Shown here in pieces: positions 8,998 through 16,708 of a DNA stretch of 29,195 nucleotides. The notes beneath the pieces were generated by a model. It was not told the origin of the DNA. It ran no database searches and saw only the letters and a list, made by a program, of their open reading frames with translations. The position numbers and the translations under genes are program-made. The DNA is from Duncaniella sp. (GTDB lineage: Bacteria; Bacteroidota; Bacteroidia; Bacteroidales; Muribaculaceae), in assembly GCF_029054785.1 (NCBI RefSeq), contig NZ_JAIDEN010000124.1, positions 1-29,195 on the forward strand, in the 5' to 3' direction. Each line of letters opens with the position of its first letter. Position 1 is the first letter of the stretch.

Positions 8998-9750
8998 TTA
9001 GTAAATGTCATATTTTATAGTGATCGTACCTTCTCCTTTACAACGGCGACATATTCCGGGATCAGACGCGCACTTGCGGCAGCTTTTCGGATCAAGGTAG
9101 CCGTCTCCGTCACAGTGGACGCATACGCCCGTACCCTCGCATGAAGGACATGGCTGTGTGGACTCCGCATCGCCTCCGCCAAAAAGGCCACCCAACAGAT
9201 CTCCGATTCCTCCGCCTGCGCTTCCGCCGAACATGTCTCCCATAAGTTTCGCCCCCATATTGGAACGGTCAACTTTGATTGTACTTCCGTCGAGATCCAC
9301 AATCTTCATTTCACCTGAATCCTTGTCGCCCATACACAGCAAGGAGATTCCGAGTTTAATTTTGTTGAGAGCACGGGTCTGGTCTGTGACCACCCACTGA
9401 TATGGCATCGGAACCATCAGTTTGCCATTGTAGTTGGCCGATGGAATTGTTATCGCCACCACACTCATGGCTTCGCCTTTACTGTCGGCAAGTGTATTTT
9501 CATTTTCATCAAGCGGATTGACAATACACAACACTCTTCGGCCCGACATGCCCGCAGCCTTTATGCCGACCGTAACTTCAAGACACATGCCTGAGTTATC
9601 AACAATGATGCCATTGTCGTCAAGGCGTATAAGACGCTTGTTAAGACCGACATTGTCAACCGTCACCGAGCCGATGCTGAGGCTTCCGGCAGCAGATGGC
9701 AGACACACACATAACACTAATAAAGAAAAAAATTTACGCAGTAGGTTCAT
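8998..9750 (-). CDS. Exported protein with DnaJ-like zinc-binding tail
   Basis: The ATG at 9750 gives 250 residues with a signal peptide, MNLLRKFFSLLVLCVCLPSAAG. The open frame extends to 9825 but the extra residues look like leader. The middle, about 25-165, is a beta-rich domain I do not recognise. A Gly/Phe-rich stretch follows (about 174-195), then four CxxC pairs (CPSC, CVHC, CRKC, CRRC) from about 201; three are followed by xGxG, as in the zinc-binding region of DnaJ. There is no J domain. DnaJ-type zinc centres bind unfolded protein in the cytoplasm, so an exported version is unusual. It heads a likely operon with the WG-repeat protein. Function unknown. Confidence 0.8.
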   Translation of the reverse strand: MNLLRKFFSLLVLCVCLPSAAGSLSIGSVTVDNVGLNKRLIRLDDNGIIVDNSGMCLEVTVGIKAAGMSGRRVLCIVNPLDENENTLADSKGEAMSVVAITIPSANYNGKLMVPMPYQWVVTDQTRALNKIKLGISLLCMGDKDSGEMKIVDLDGSTIKVDRSNMGAKLMGDMFGGSAGGGIGDLLGGLFGGGDAESTQPCPSCEGTGVCVHCDGDGYLDPKSCRKCASDPGICRRCKGEGTITIKYDIY

Positions 9751-9839
9751 TGCACTGGTATTTAGATAAATATTAATAAAAAATCCGCTGGACGGGAATG
9801 ACAGCGCCATGAACCGATTAGGCAACTCTACAAGATGCC

Positions 9840-9954
9840 ACGGTCATCACTCCGTAGAGTATGTGTCCGTAAAGCCATACCCGACCGGACATTCACCGGT
9901 TGGATATGAATCCAATGCTTCTGCATCCTTGCCTCATACCCGGCGCCTTGCGGC
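9840..9954 (-). ncRNA. Possible structured leader RNA
   Basis: Six short hairpins follow one another: ACGG/CCGT (9840-9855), GTATG/CATAC (9859-9880), ACCGG/CCGGT (9884-9900), GGAT/ATCC (9902-9913), ATGC/GCAT (9915-9926) and GCC/GGC (9945-9954). On the minus strand the last has a GCAA tetraloop. The block lies in the presumed 5' leader of the cysteine-rich protein gene. I do not recognise a known riboswitch, and each stem alone is weak. Confidence 0.2.
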
Positions 9955-10307
9955 AACCTGACATGAAAGCCGGGACTCAAATCAATCTGATTTTATCGGT
10001 CAGATAACACAAATCAGCTCTGTGGCTACTATCAAAGTATATACTACTATCAAATATCAAAAAATTTTAGTCTGTCGATAAGTAACTCTTAAGACTTATC
10101 TAACAAAAGTAGACAAAACTTTTTTAGCCTTTATTATAGTTATTGTTAATTTTTACTAACAATAACATATTCCATCAGCGTGATTGACACATAAGACAAA
10201 AATACTATCAATATATTCAAAAACAAGAAGAGATTAATCTCAACCGTTTTTTTCAGACCCGAACGAAAAATAATTGTTCAATCTGACGGATAAATTGAAA
10301 AATTCTG

Positions 10308-10315
10308 TATTTTTG
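10308..10315 (+). promoter_or_regulatory. -7 box of the cyd operon
   Basis: TATTTTTG fits TAnnTTTG, about 300 bases before the DUF4492 gene. No convincing -33 box was found at 19-21 bases. The implied leader is long. Confidence 0.45.
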
Positions 10316-10614
10316 CCATCGGGAACAAACTTGTAATTTATTGTATATCCTACAATTAGCCCGCAGCTGAACTTAACAGGCTGTTCAACATCAGCCTCTA
10401 TGTCAGATGGATCCCATCACAGTCTGTGCCTCTTCAGCTTATGCCAGACAGCTGAAAGTCTGCGATTATCAAGTTTTTCTCAAAAACATCCGCCATCCGC
10501 AAGCTGTTACTTGACTCATATCCTCAGCACCACCACAAATCGCCACAACGCGTTCAGTGAGATTTATGACTAAGGAGCGCTGACTTTTTCACTTCCCTAT
10601 CTGTTATAAAAAAT

Positions 10615-10878
10615 ATGAATAACAGACTGAACGAACATACCAATCCTCCGACCGTCCGGCAGTCCAAAGCAAGCCTGCTGCGGCGCATCGCGATGTTCTA
10701 TATCGACGGTTTCCGCTCGATGACGGTCGGCAGGAAGCTGTGGATTCTGATACTCGTGAAACTGTTCATCCTGTTCTTTATCTTCAAACTGCTGTTTTTC
10801 CCCGACATCCTGTCAAGAGACTATTCCACCGATGCCGAACGGGCCGAAGCCGTCAGAGAGTCCCTGCTCGGAAGATAG
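10615..10878 (+). CDS. DUF4492 small membrane protein
   Basis: This 87-residue protein has one strongly hydrophobic segment at about 42-63 (LWILILVKLFILFFIFKLLF). It is preceded by FYIDGFRSMTVGRKLW, the recognisable DUF4492 signature. Proteins of this family sit directly upstream of cydA in many Bacteroidetes, as here. It may be an accessory or assembly subunit of cytochrome bd, comparable in place to CydX, but that is unproven. cydA starts 101 bases later, after a spacer holding a 15-bp tandem duplication. Confidence 0.85.
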   Translation: MNNRLNEHTNPPTVRQSKASLLRRIAMFYIDGFRSMTVGRKLWILILVKLFILFFIFKLLFFPDILSRDYSTDAERAEAVRESLLGR

Positions 10879-10931
10879 CACTCCTGTCAGTGCTCCCTCA
10901 CAGACCTACCACGTTTCCCCCCTCTTTCAAC

Positions 10932-10961
10932 TATAAGTAACTCTAATATAAGTAACTCTAA
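10932..10961 (+). repeat. 15-bp perfect tandem duplication before cydA
   Basis: TATAAGTAACTCTAA occurs at 10932-10946 and again at 10947-10961, about 20 bases before the cydA start. The 12-mer inside, ATAAGTAACTCT, also occurs at 10078-10089. Confidence 0.85.
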
Positions 10962-10979
10962 CTTAAAAAATCAGAGAGT

Positions 10980-12533
10980 ATGGACGATTTAATGACCGTA
11001 GTCGATTGGTCGCGATGGCAATTCGCCCTCACAGCCATGTATCACTGGCTCTTTGTGCCGCTGACACTCGGACTGAGCGTGATAGTCGGCATCATGGAGA
11101 CCATCTATTATCGCACACGCAGCGAGAAGTGGCTCAACACCACCAAGTTCTGGATGACACTCTTCGGCATCAATTTTGCAATGGGAGTGGCCACAGGAAT
11201 TATCCTTGAATTCGAATTCGGCACAAACTGGTCGAATTACAGCTGGTTTGTCGGCGACATCTTCGGCGCACCGCTTGCCATCGAAGGCCTGCTCGCCTTC
11301 TTCATGGAAGCAACGTTCATCGCCGTCATGTTTTTCGGATGGAAAAAGGTCAGCCCCGGATTCCATCTCGCATCGACCTGGCTGACGGCACTCGGCGCCT
11401 CGATCTCAGCCCTGTGGATCCTGATCGCCAACGCATGGATGCAATATCCGGTCGGGATGGAATTCGATCCGGGTCAGATGCGCAATGTGATGGACAATTT
11501 CTGGGACGTGGTTCTCTCGCCGGTGGCCATGAATAAATTTTTCCATGCCGTGTTCGACGGCTGGGTTGTCGGCGCAGCCTTTGTCTGTGGAGTCAGCGCA
11601 TGGTTCCTATTGAAAAAGCGCCGTCGGGAATTCGCCCTGGACTCAATCAGGATAGCAGGATGGACCGGATTGGCGGGCATCATCCTGACACTCTGGACCG
11701 GTGACGGCTCCGCCGTACAAGTGGCCCGCGTGCAGCCAATGAAACTTGCGGCGATGGAAGGCCTCTACAACGGCAGCGTCGGTCAGGAAATTGTAGGCAT
11801 CGGCCTGCTTGATCCCTCAAAAACGCTTCAGGATGACAAATCGCCCTTCCTCTTCGACATCTCCATCCCCTACGGACTCTCCATCCTCGCCAACCACGAT
11901 GCCAACACCTTTGTGCCCGGCATCAACGATCTCCTCAACGGCATAAGCCTTACACCCGAAGGCGACACCATCAGGACCGAATCCTATGCCGAACGCATCG
12001 CCATCGGCAAACGCGCCCACGAAGCCCTGCGCGACTTCGACACCGCTATGGCCGCAGGCGACAAGAGCGCTATGGAAGAAGCCCGCGCCCGCCTCAAGGA
12101 AGACTACCGCTATTTCGGCTACGGCTATCTCGACAGCCCGGAGGAAGCCGTGCCTCCGATCGGCATGACTTTCTATTCATTCCACATCATGGTCCTTGCG
12201 GGAGGTTATCTGCTGCTGTTCTTCATACTCGGAGTGATCAGCTCGGCCCGCGGAGGCAGACTTTGGGAAAAGAAATGGTGGCAGTGGACAGCGATCCTGA
12301 CAATCCCGGTGGTCTGGATCTGTTCCGAAGCCGGCTGGGTCACAGCCGAAGTCGGACGTCAGCCCTGGATCATCGAAGGGCTCATGCCTGCACGCGCGGC
12401 AATCTCGGCCATTTCGGCCTCAACGGTGCAACTGACATTCTGGATGTTCGCCGCCGTGTTCACCGCACTGCTAATCGCCGAGATCACCATAATGATCAAC
12501 CAGATCCGACGCGGCCCGGAAGAGATCAACTAA
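10980..12533 (+). CDS. cydA: Cytochrome bd oxidase subunit I
   Basis: The 517-residue subunit I carries the heme and quinol residues expected from E. coli CydA with a shift of three at the N-terminal side. These are His22 (E. coli His19), Glu102 and Glu110 (Glu99/Glu107), His189 (His186), Lys255 and Glu260 of the quinol site, and a later Met near 403 for heme b558. GRQPW is at 458-462. The enzyme oxidises quinol and reduces oxygen to water with high affinity, in the inner membrane. The soluble loop between the quinol site and the next helix is Asp/Glu-rich. cydB follows after 53 bases that contain a copy of the boundary repeat; the stop TAA is the first part of that copy. Confidence 0.97.
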   Translation: MDDLMTVVDWSRWQFALTAMYHWLFVPLTLGLSVIVGIMETIYYRTRSEKWLNTTKFWMTLFGINFAMGVATGIILEFEFGTNWSNYSWFVGDIFGAPLAIEGLLAFFMEATFIAVMFFGWKKVSPGFHLASTWLTALGASISALWILIANAWMQYPVGMEFDPGQMRNVMDNFWDVVLSPVAMNKFFHAVFDGWVVGAAFVCGVSAWFLLKKRRREFALDSIRIAGWTGLAGIILTLWTGDGSAVQVARVQPMKLAAMEGLYNGSVGQEIVGIGLLDPSKTLQDDKSPFLFDISIPYGLSILANHDANTFVPGINDLLNGISLTPEGDTIRTESYAERIAIGKRAHEALRDFDTAMAAGDKSAMEEARARLKEDYRYFGYGYLDSPEEAVPPIGMTFYSFHIMVLAGGYLLLFFILGVISSARGGRLWEKKWWQWTAILTIPVVWICSEAGWVTAEVGRQPWIIEGLMPARAAISAISASTVQLTFWMFAAVFTALLIAEITIMINQIRRGPEEIN

Positions 12534-12552
12534 GAGGTTGTTAAAAAAACCG
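12531..12552 (+). repeat. Boundary repeat copy between cydA and cydB
   Basis: TAAGAGGTTGTTAAAAAAAC begins with the cydA stop codon. The partner arm, AACCGCT, is degenerate. It lies inside an operon, so it cannot be an efficient terminator here. Confidence 0.5.
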
Positions 12553-12586
12553 CTAATATATCACCCCTCTAACTGAAATATAAATC

Positions 12587-13714
12587 ATGGAACTTGAATC
12601 CTTACAGACATACTGGTGGCTGCTCATTTCAGTGCTCGGTGCGCTGTTGGTGTTTCTCCTCTTCGTTCAGGGCGGACAGACATTCCTCCTGAGCGTCGGC
12701 GGCTCCACCGAAGCCTCGCGCCGCATGATCAGTTCTTTCGGCCACAAATGGGAACTTACGTTCACGACACTCGTAGTGTTCGGAGGCGCGTTTTTCGCAT
12801 CGTTCCCGCTTTTCTATTCCACAAGTTTCGGAGGCGCCTACTGGCTGTGGATGCTCATCCTGATCAGCTTTGTGCTTCAGGCCGTGAGCTATGAATTCCG
12901 CTCCAAACCCGGCAATCTGTTCGGGACACGCACCTACGACACCTTCCTTTTCATCAACGGCTGTGCGGGCTGCATCCTGCTCGGAGTCGCAGTCTCGATG
13001 TTCTTTTTCGGCGCCGAATTCTCCGTCAGCAAAGGCAATATTCTCGACGGCAGCGCCCCCGTTATCTCCATCTGGGCCCCCACCCACGGCTTCGAGGCGA
13101 TTTTCTACTGGAAAAACCTGATCCTCGGTTTCGCCGTTCTCTTCCTTGCCCGCACTCAGGCCGCACTCTACCTCCTGAACAACAATCCCCGCAACGATGA
13201 CTTTTTCAAGGCCAACCGCCGCAGGGTACTGGTCAACGCCGTCATTTTCGTGGTGTTCTTCCTGCTGTTCGTCGGTCTGCTGCTCTCATCGGCAGGTCTT
13301 GAAACCACATTTGACGGAAGCATCGACGGCCCGCGAAGCACTTTCGAGGTCCGGGAGTTCAAATACTTCTTCAATCTGATCGAGATGCCCTGGACTCTGG
13401 CGATCTTCCTTGTCGGCGTCGTCATGGTGCTCTATGCGATAGGCCGTTCAGCCTTCGCGGATCACTGGACCGACGGCATCTGGTGGAGCGGCACCGGCAC
13501 AGTCCTTGTAGTGCTCGCCCTCTTCTGGATCGCAGGCTACAACAACACCCCCTACTATCCCTCGCTGACCGATCCCGCCTCTTCGCTGACAATCTTCAAC
13601 AGCTCCTCAAGCCACTTTACCCTGACCTGCATGAGCTGGGTTTCCATAATCGTACCGGTTGTGGCCGCCTACATAGCCTATGCCTGGTATGCTATGGACC
13701 GCAAGCACGAATAA
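12587..13714 (+). CDS. cydB: Cytochrome bd oxidase subunit II
   Basis: This 375-residue, many-helix membrane protein opens with QTYWWLLISVLGALLVFLLF and QGGQT, and contains YEFRSKPGN near 101-109. These fit CydB of Bacteroidetes. CydB pairs with CydA and supports its hemes. About eight or nine hydrophobic segments are visible. The gene is downstream of cydA on the same strand and ends before a strong bidirectional terminator. Nothing is truncated. cydCD assembly genes are not in the window. Confidence 0.95.
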   Translation: MELESLQTYWWLLISVLGALLVFLLFVQGGQTFLLSVGGSTEASRRMISSFGHKWELTFTTLVVFGGAFFASFPLFYSTSFGGAYWLWMLILISFVLQAVSYEFRSKPGNLFGTRTYDTFLFINGCAGCILLGVAVSMFFFGAEFSVSKGNILDGSAPVISIWAPTHGFEAIFYWKNLILGFAVLFLARTQAALYLLNNNPRNDDFFKANRRRVLVNAVIFVVFFLLFVGLLLSSAGLETTFDGSIDGPRSTFEVREFKYFFNLIEMPWTLAIFLVGVVMVLYAIGRSAFADHWTDGIWWSGTGTVLVVLALFWIAGYNNTPYYPSLTDPASSLTIFNSSSSHFTLTCMSWVSIIVPVVAAYIAYAWYAMDRKHE

Positions 13715-13755
13715 GACGCCTATCATCTTGTAAATTCCTCCGATCCAACACAATC

Positions 13756-13795
13756 AAAAGTTCCGGAAGTCCTGTCACCGACTTCCGGAACTTTT
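13756..13795. terminator. Bidirectional terminator between cydB and the GT2 gene
   Basis: A perfect 15-bp stem (13756-13770 with 13781-13795) has a 10-base loop, AAAA on the left and TTTT on the right. It can end both converging transcripts. Confidence 0.88.
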
Positions 13796-13824
13796 GTCAT
13801 CCCGTTAACCTCAGCAGCTCACTT

Positions 13825-14931
13825 TTAGCGAGCGGACAAAAGACGCTGACAGGTTCTTCTAAAGCACTGCGACATGAATTTCAAGCAGCTTCTTGAATAA
13901 AAGAGCATGACTGCGCTATAAAAGCCTGAGCGGAATATCATATAAAACATTTTTGAAATCGCAGGCGCGGCTTCCTCCGGATCATAATTCCGATAGGCTC
14001 GTTTAAGCGTTTCCAATGCTTCGCGGCGGTCATGAGCCGATAATTTCGGATAACTTTCAACATATTTTGCCATCTTGTCGGCAAGGCAAGCTGACAGATG
14101 AAGCTGCAATCGTCTCCATAGCGGACCTTCACTGCATCCATGATCCAACAAGGCCTGACGGATAAACATATTTGAATCCAAGACATTGAAACTCCTGGCC
14201 GATTTGATTTCCACAAGCGAATCAGGATTATATCTGTAATTGTAAAACGCCTTAGCGGCAAAAGCGACTTTTTCCGCATCCATCAGAAGGACCCGGCTGC
14301 CGACTTCGTCAATAAACAGAAGAGACTCCGTAAGTGCCACCACAGGAGACTTCACCGTCAATTTCAGTTCCAGAAGATAATTCAGACACTTCTTATAGAA
14401 CTCCTTTTCATACAAGCCGCCGTTCATTCCAAAGTGCCACTCATAGAGCGTGTGGGCAACCAGATCCCAACCCGGATAAACCGAGTCCTTATCCAGAACT
14501 TCGGAATCAAAGATTTCCTCCTCTTCCCCGGATCGGCAATTTCTCATGATCGGCAATGTTATTTCGGCTCCGGTCTCCAGCGCCCTGTCAATAAGCTCCC
14601 TGATAAAGTCTGCTGAGACATCGTCATCCGCATCTATCGGGCATACATACTCTCCCTTGGCCATCTCAGCGCCCTTTACCCTCGGTCTCAATGGAGTTCC
14701 GGAATTATGTTCCGTCTTGTAAAGTCTTACACGCGGATCACAATCGGCTATACTCTGTACCACAGCCGCAGTCTGATCAGTCGAGCAGTCATCCACAAAA
14801 ATCAGCTCCCAATCCGGATAGGTCTGCGCCAATACACTATTATATACTGTCTTTACGTATTCAGCAACATTATATGCAGGCACTATAACTGATACCAGCG
14901 GACGCCTGAGATCTCTTCCATTCTCAATCAT
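13825..14931 (-). CDS. Family 2 glycosyltransferase
   Basis: The 368-residue protein starts with the GT-A fold pattern: VSVIVPAYNVAEYV at 13-26, FVDDCSTD at 45-52 and DADDD at 100-104 as the metal and nucleotide-sugar site. The C-terminal half is mostly helical and lacks clear membrane spans apart from a short hydrophobic stretch near 330-345. Family 2 enzymes transfer a sugar from a nucleotide donor; the acceptor cannot be read from the sequence. It follows the large membrane protein gene by 13 bases, so both probably act together on an envelope glycan. Start and stop look intact. Confidence 0.9.
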   Translation of the reverse strand: MIENGRDLRRPLVSVIVPAYNVAEYVKTVYNSVLAQTYPDWELIFVDDCSTDQTAAVVQSIADCDPRVRLYKTEHNSGTPLRPRVKGAEMAKGEYVCPIDADDDVSADFIRELIDRALETGAEITLPIMRNCRSGEEEEIFDSEVLDKDSVYPGWDLVAHTLYEWHFGMNGGLYEKEFYKKCLNYLLELKLTVKSPVVALTESLLFIDEVGSRVLLMDAEKVAFAAKAFYNYRYNPDSLVEIKSARSFNVLDSNMFIRQALLDHGCSEGPLWRRLQLHLSACLADKMAKYVESYPKLSAHDRREALETLKRAYRNYDPEEAAPAISKMFYMIFRSGFYSAVMLFYSRSCLKFMSQCFRRTCQRLLSAR

Positions 14932-14944
14932 ATTTCAATTCCGG

Positions 14945-16666
14945 CTAATTAGAGGGTGTTTCAACATACGAAACAGATTTATAAGGCCCTGTTACCTTGA
15001 CATGACAGGGCGCTATGTATATGAGACTCCGGCCATCGCGGGTGCGAAACCGGATCTGCACCGACTCCATGCCGTCAAATCTCCGGCCATCAGCACACTC
15101 GTAATCACACTTTATGTCACGCGACGCCACTTCAGCCTCAGTCCCTGACCAATGAAACATAGTCATCCGCCTGTCAGGCATGATCAGTTCATCGCCATAG
15201 GCAAACACATCTGCCCCACCTGAAAGTTTCTCCGGAAATCCGGGCCGTTCATGACAGTCATGACCGCCCTTGGAGCAGAGTTCCATCCAATCGATCATTT
15301 CAGCCGTCAGACTCTCCAGTACGGGCGGAACAACTGCAAAGACTTTGTCGCCGGGATAAAAATCATTGTAATTGTTGATGTGGAGCGTGGTCCGCCAGTG
15401 GGCGTTGACCGGATGGAGCAGCGTCAGTTTTGACATTGCAATCGTATAATCGCGATAGACAGTCCCCGTCTCCGATTTCGCCATCTGCCGCTCGATCTCC
15501 TGCTCTTCATTCCATAGCCGCTTCTGAGTCCTGATGACATTGATATAGAATACCATGATCATAAGCAATGCCACCCCGGCCAGACATTTCAGCACCGTGG
15601 CCGACCATCTGACAAAGACCGTTCGAAGCAATCCGAACATTGTCAGCGAGGCAAAAAGATTGCAGATCCAAAGAGCCCGCGGATTGGAAGGAGACGACTT
15701 GAAAACTATCACCGCTGACACCACAAAGGCCATCGCGACAACGACATCCATTGCTTGTGGATGCCAATAATGATCCCCACATCCTCCAATCGCGCATTTT
15801 CGGATGCGGCAGGCCATCATGACAACGGCCAATCCCGCCAAGACTATTACAGGCAGCGACAGCGTCAGCACTGTCTTCAGATTGACCGAACCGCCCACAG
15901 AGACTGATGAAAACCTCATCCAAAGGCCCGGCGCGCTGACAACCCAGAGTGCTCCCGCAGCAAAAACGGCGGTGAGAATCCACCACTGCCGCCGTATGCG
16001 GAAACGCCGGATAAGCGCCCACACACCCAAGCCGCACCCGACAGGCACAGCGTAGCCCTCATGGATCCAACCGCACAGAAAGGCATAACCACAGCCTGCG
16101 ACAAGCGCCGGAACCGGGAGCCTGCCGCTTGCCACACGACGCAGCATGACGAGAAACCACACCGTCATGGCTGACGGCAAAAGGACATTGAAGGAATTGT
16201 CGATTCCCATCGTGCCGAAGCGCCACGAAAACGTAAAAGTCATCCACCCCCAGAAAGCGATCATGACCAGAGGCAGATCCGAACGACGGGGTGAGCACAG
16301 CTGTCCCGCACCCCTGACGAGTGCGGCCCCGCTCAGTCCGACAACAAGCGCCAACGTCCATTTGGGCAACAGAGCCATACGCATGGACATGAACACGATG
16401 TTGTCCAGCCGACAATTGTCGATCGACCTCAGATAGGCCGTGAAATTCCACAGCCTCGACCAAGAAAACTCCTTGACACCGCCGTTGGCGGTCATCCAGT
16501 CGACAGGAAGGGCAAAATCGTCACCGATATAAGGGACATAGAACGAAAAGAGCGCATAGGTCAGCGCCGTGAGAAGCACAACCGCCCAACAGACGAGTCT
16601 CCCTCCTGGCGACAGAGGTCTGTCAGCGCCCGGAGAGAGAGTCTCATATAATTTTTCAGAAAACAC
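14945..16666 (-). CDS. Large multi-spanning membrane protein, DUF6056-like
   Basis: The 573-residue protein has about ten hydrophobic segments in its first 400 residues and a soluble C-terminal third. A YIGDDFALP motif after the first helix places acidic residues in the first outer loop, like GT-C type glycosyltransferases and the DUF6056 family, which I name with caution. The start is GTG at 16666: an in-frame TAA lies just upstream and no ATG fits. It lies 42 bases after the M18 gene and 13 bases before the GT2 gene. The last codons, for ETPSN and the stop, lie in a reverse-oriented copy of the boundary repeat, so the repeat seems to have set the C-terminus. Confidence 0.75.
   Translation of the reverse strand: MFSEKLYETLSPGADRPLSPGGRLVCWAVVLLTALTYALFSFYVPYIGDDFALPVDWMTANGGVKEFSWSRLWNFTAYLRSIDNCRLDNIVFMSMRMALLPKWTLALVVGLSGAALVRGAGQLCSPRRSDLPLVMIAFWGWMTFTFSWRFGTMGIDNSFNVLLPSAMTVWFLVMLRRVASGRLPVPALVAGCGYAFLCGWIHEGYAVPVGCGLGVWALIRRFRIRRQWWILTAVFAAGALWVVSAPGLWMRFSSVSVGGSVNLKTVLTLSLPVIVLAGLAVVMMACRIRKCAIGGCGDHYWHPQAMDVVVAMAFVVSAVIVFKSSPSNPRALWICNLFASLTMFGLLRTVFVRWSATVLKCLAGVALLMIMVFYINVIRTQKRLWNEEQEIERQMAKSETGTVYRDYTIAMSKLTLLHPVNAHWRTTLHINNYNDFYPGDKVFAVVPPVLESLTAEMIDWMELCSKGGHDCHERPGFPEKLSGGADVFAYGDELIMPDRRMTMFHWSGTEAEVASRDIKCDYECADGRRFDGMESVQIRFRTRDGRSLIYIAPCHVKVTGPYKSVSYVETPSN
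14949..14962. repeat. Boundary repeat copy inside the 3' end of a gene
   Basis: TTAGAGGGTGTTTC at 14949-14962 equals the arm sequence of the long palindrome at 7439-7507. A weak partner, GAAACAG, follows. Read on the minus strand it supplies the last codons of the membrane protein. Confidence 0.55.
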
Positions 16667-16684
16667 TTTGGTCCGAATTTGTTT

Positions 16685-16695
16685 TTAGAGGCTGT
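16685..16695. repeat. Boundary repeat core between M18 and membrane protein genes
   Basis: TTAGAGGCTGT lies in the 42-base gap. It matches the reverse complement of 180-191. No second arm is seen. Confidence 0.4.
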
Positions 16696-16708
16696 CGGCT
16701 TACGCAGA

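Larger units (their letters stand above)
9751..10614. other. 864-base non-coding spacer between divergent operons
   Basis: No supported gene is seen. About 9780-9970 is GC-richer and holds a run of short hairpins. About 10000-10320 is very AT-rich. CTACTATCAAA occurs twice (10026-10036 and 10044-10054). GATAAGT (10077-10083) pairs with ACTTATC (10094-10100). A 57-codon frame at 10400-10573 is Ser/His-rich and unconvincing. The last 300 bases form a long leader for the cyd operon. Confidence 0.6.

Noticed and set aside
9860..9955. Likeness to a cobalamin riboswitch on the minus strand
   Set aside because: Only a CCGGTG...TCCGG segment matches; the conserved GGGAA and CCCGCAACUGU parts are missing.
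10400..10573. 57-codon frame upstream of DUF4492
   Set aside because: Ser/His-rich with no pattern, and more likely part of the long cyd leader.
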